Below, piece by piece: positions 63,347 to 64,000 of a DNA stretch of 64,000 nt. Positions within the stretch are counted from its first letter, which is position 1; each line of letters starts with the position of its first letter. Both the position numbers and the translations under genes were made by a program. The DNA is from DAHUXD01 sp963736455 (GTDB taxonomy: Bacteria > Acidobacteriota > Thermoanaerobaculia > UBA5066 > Gp7-AA6): NCBI GenBank assembly GCA_963736455.1, contig CAVTON010000002.1, positions 620,001 through 684,000 of the forward strand, written 5' to 3'. Below the pieces are notes generated by a model that searched no databases, was not told where the DNA came from, and saw nothing but the letters and a program-made list of their open reading frames with translations.

Positions 63347-64000
63347 ATGCCGTCTTCTCCTTTTCTGTGGGGCGTCGCCACCTCCTCCTATCAAGTCGAG
63401 GGCGCGGCCGAGAACGACTGGACCGACTGGGAGCGCCAGGATCGGCTCAAGGTCCGCGACGAGCGGTGCGGCCGGGGCGCCGGGCACCGCGAACGGTGGC
63501 GCAGCGATTTCGCGCTGATTCCGGCCATCGGCGCCAACGCGTATCGGTTCTCGATCGAACGCAGCGCCATCGAGCCGAAGCCCGGATTCTTCTGCGACGA
63601 GGCCCTTCGCGCCGAGCGCGAGCGCGTGGATTCGCTTCATCGGCTCGGGATCGAGCCCGTCGTCACGCTGCATCACTACACGCACCCTCTCTGGTTCTGG
63701 GCGGAGGGAGGCTGGGAAAAGCGGGAGAGCGTGGACGCCTTTCGCCGTTACGCGGGGGTCGTCGCCGACGCCCTGGGCGATCGGGTGCGATTCTGGGTCA
63801 CGCTGAACGAGCCGATCGTCTTTCTCCTCGGCGGGTATCTCGGAGGCCAGATTCCTCCGGGCCATCGGCGGTTCCGCGCCGCGGCGCGCGCCCTCGAGCA
63901 CCTGCTCGCGGCCCACGTCGAGGCCGCGGCCGTGCTGAAGGAGAAGTCCCCGGGCAGCCGCGTCGGCATCGCCCACAACATGCTCGACTTCGCGCCGGAC
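63347..64000 (+). CDS. GH1 family beta-glucosidase, partial (runs off window)
   Basis: The visible 218 residues start SPFLWGVATSSYQVEGAAEN, the N-terminal hallmark of GH1, and include YRFSIERSAIEPKPG, VTLHHYTHPLWFW and the acid/base glutamate in FWVTLNEPIV. The nucleophile ENG motif would lie beyond the edge. It hydrolyses beta-glucosides or beta-galactosides in the cytoplasm, there being no signal peptide. ATG 63347 has no obvious ribosome-binding site and lies 86 nt after phoU. Confidence 0.92.
   Translation, partial: MPSSPFLWGVATSSYQVEGAAENDWTDWERQDRLKVRDERCGRGAGHRERWRSDFALIPAIGANAYRFSIERSAIEPKPGFFCDEALRAERERVDSLHRLGIEPVVTLHHYTHPLWFWAEGGWEKRESVDAFRRYAGVVADALGDRVRFWVTLNEPIVFLLGGYLGGQIPPGHRRFRAAARALEHLLAAHVEAAAVLKEKSPGSRVGIAHNMLDFAPD

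Overview
This is a GC-rich, gene-dense bacterial chromosome segment. The marker set points to Acidobacteriota, probably a Thermoanaerobaculia-like lineage. It includes two secreted proteins with the acidobacterial VWFA-related domain, a GWxTD-domain protein, a DUF1844 protein, two DUF4388 proteins, a DUF1800/DUF1501 pair and a Virginiamycin-B-lyase-like propeller protein. The phylum is an inference from these families; there is no rRNA or tRNA gene in the window to test it.

Layout. 1-8.3 kb: a frameshifted secreted propeller protein, an AmmeMemoRadiSam-type radical SAM enzyme, the DUF1800/DUF1501 pair, an SLH-domain protein and an aldo/keto reductase. 8.4-13.6 kb: Rho, a DEAD-box helicase, a histone-H1-like basic/acidic protein and a small minus-strand operon. 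13.6-17.7 kb: a TCA-cycle block (mdh, an sdhC-like gene, sucC, sucD) with ndk. 17.7-25 kb: an RNA methyltransferase, a VWFA protein, an OmpA lipoprotein, a pseudouridine synthase, a membrane glycosyltransferase, a lipid A acyltransferase and a methyltransferase. 25-31.4 kb: a phosphodiesterase-type membrane protein, then an EnvC-like / S41-like / YibQ-like envelope cluster, and mazG. 31.5-38 kb: DUF1844, a TPR protein, a DUF4388-GspG-like protein and the heat-shock block dnaK-hsp20-hspR. 38-45 kb: GWxTD, VWFA and DUF4388-HDOD proteins and a methylmalonyl-CoA mutase large subunit. 45-49 kb: nth, a frameshifted 5'-nucleotidase, a CmcI-like protein and a RAYT transposase unit flanked by perfect inverted repeats. 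49-55 kb: a divergent cluster of two FAD oxidoreductases, a GcvT-like protein and a choline-monooxygenase-like Rieske oxygenase. 55-64 kb: glycogen phosphorylase, a GGDEF/EAL protein, CHAD, Ppx/GppA, PhoU and the start of a GH1 glycosidase.

Three signals go beyond ordinary annotation. (1) Two ~160-nt elements (39924-40085 and 57600-57756), each between convergent genes, share short identical blocks and fold into the same multi-stem structure through different stem sequences. They end at the same offset from a minus-strand TAA stop, so they look like an undescribed structured RNA or palindromic repeat family. (2) At more than a dozen genes a TANNNT -10 box lies only 6-10 nt before the start codon, which implies widespread leaderless mRNAs, including a back-to-back promoter with overlapping -10 boxes. 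(3) In the envelope cluster both the LytM-like and the S41-like proteins have lost their catalytic residues.

Two genes carry single-base frameshifts that may be sequence errors. All family calls come from reading motifs by eye; no database search was run.
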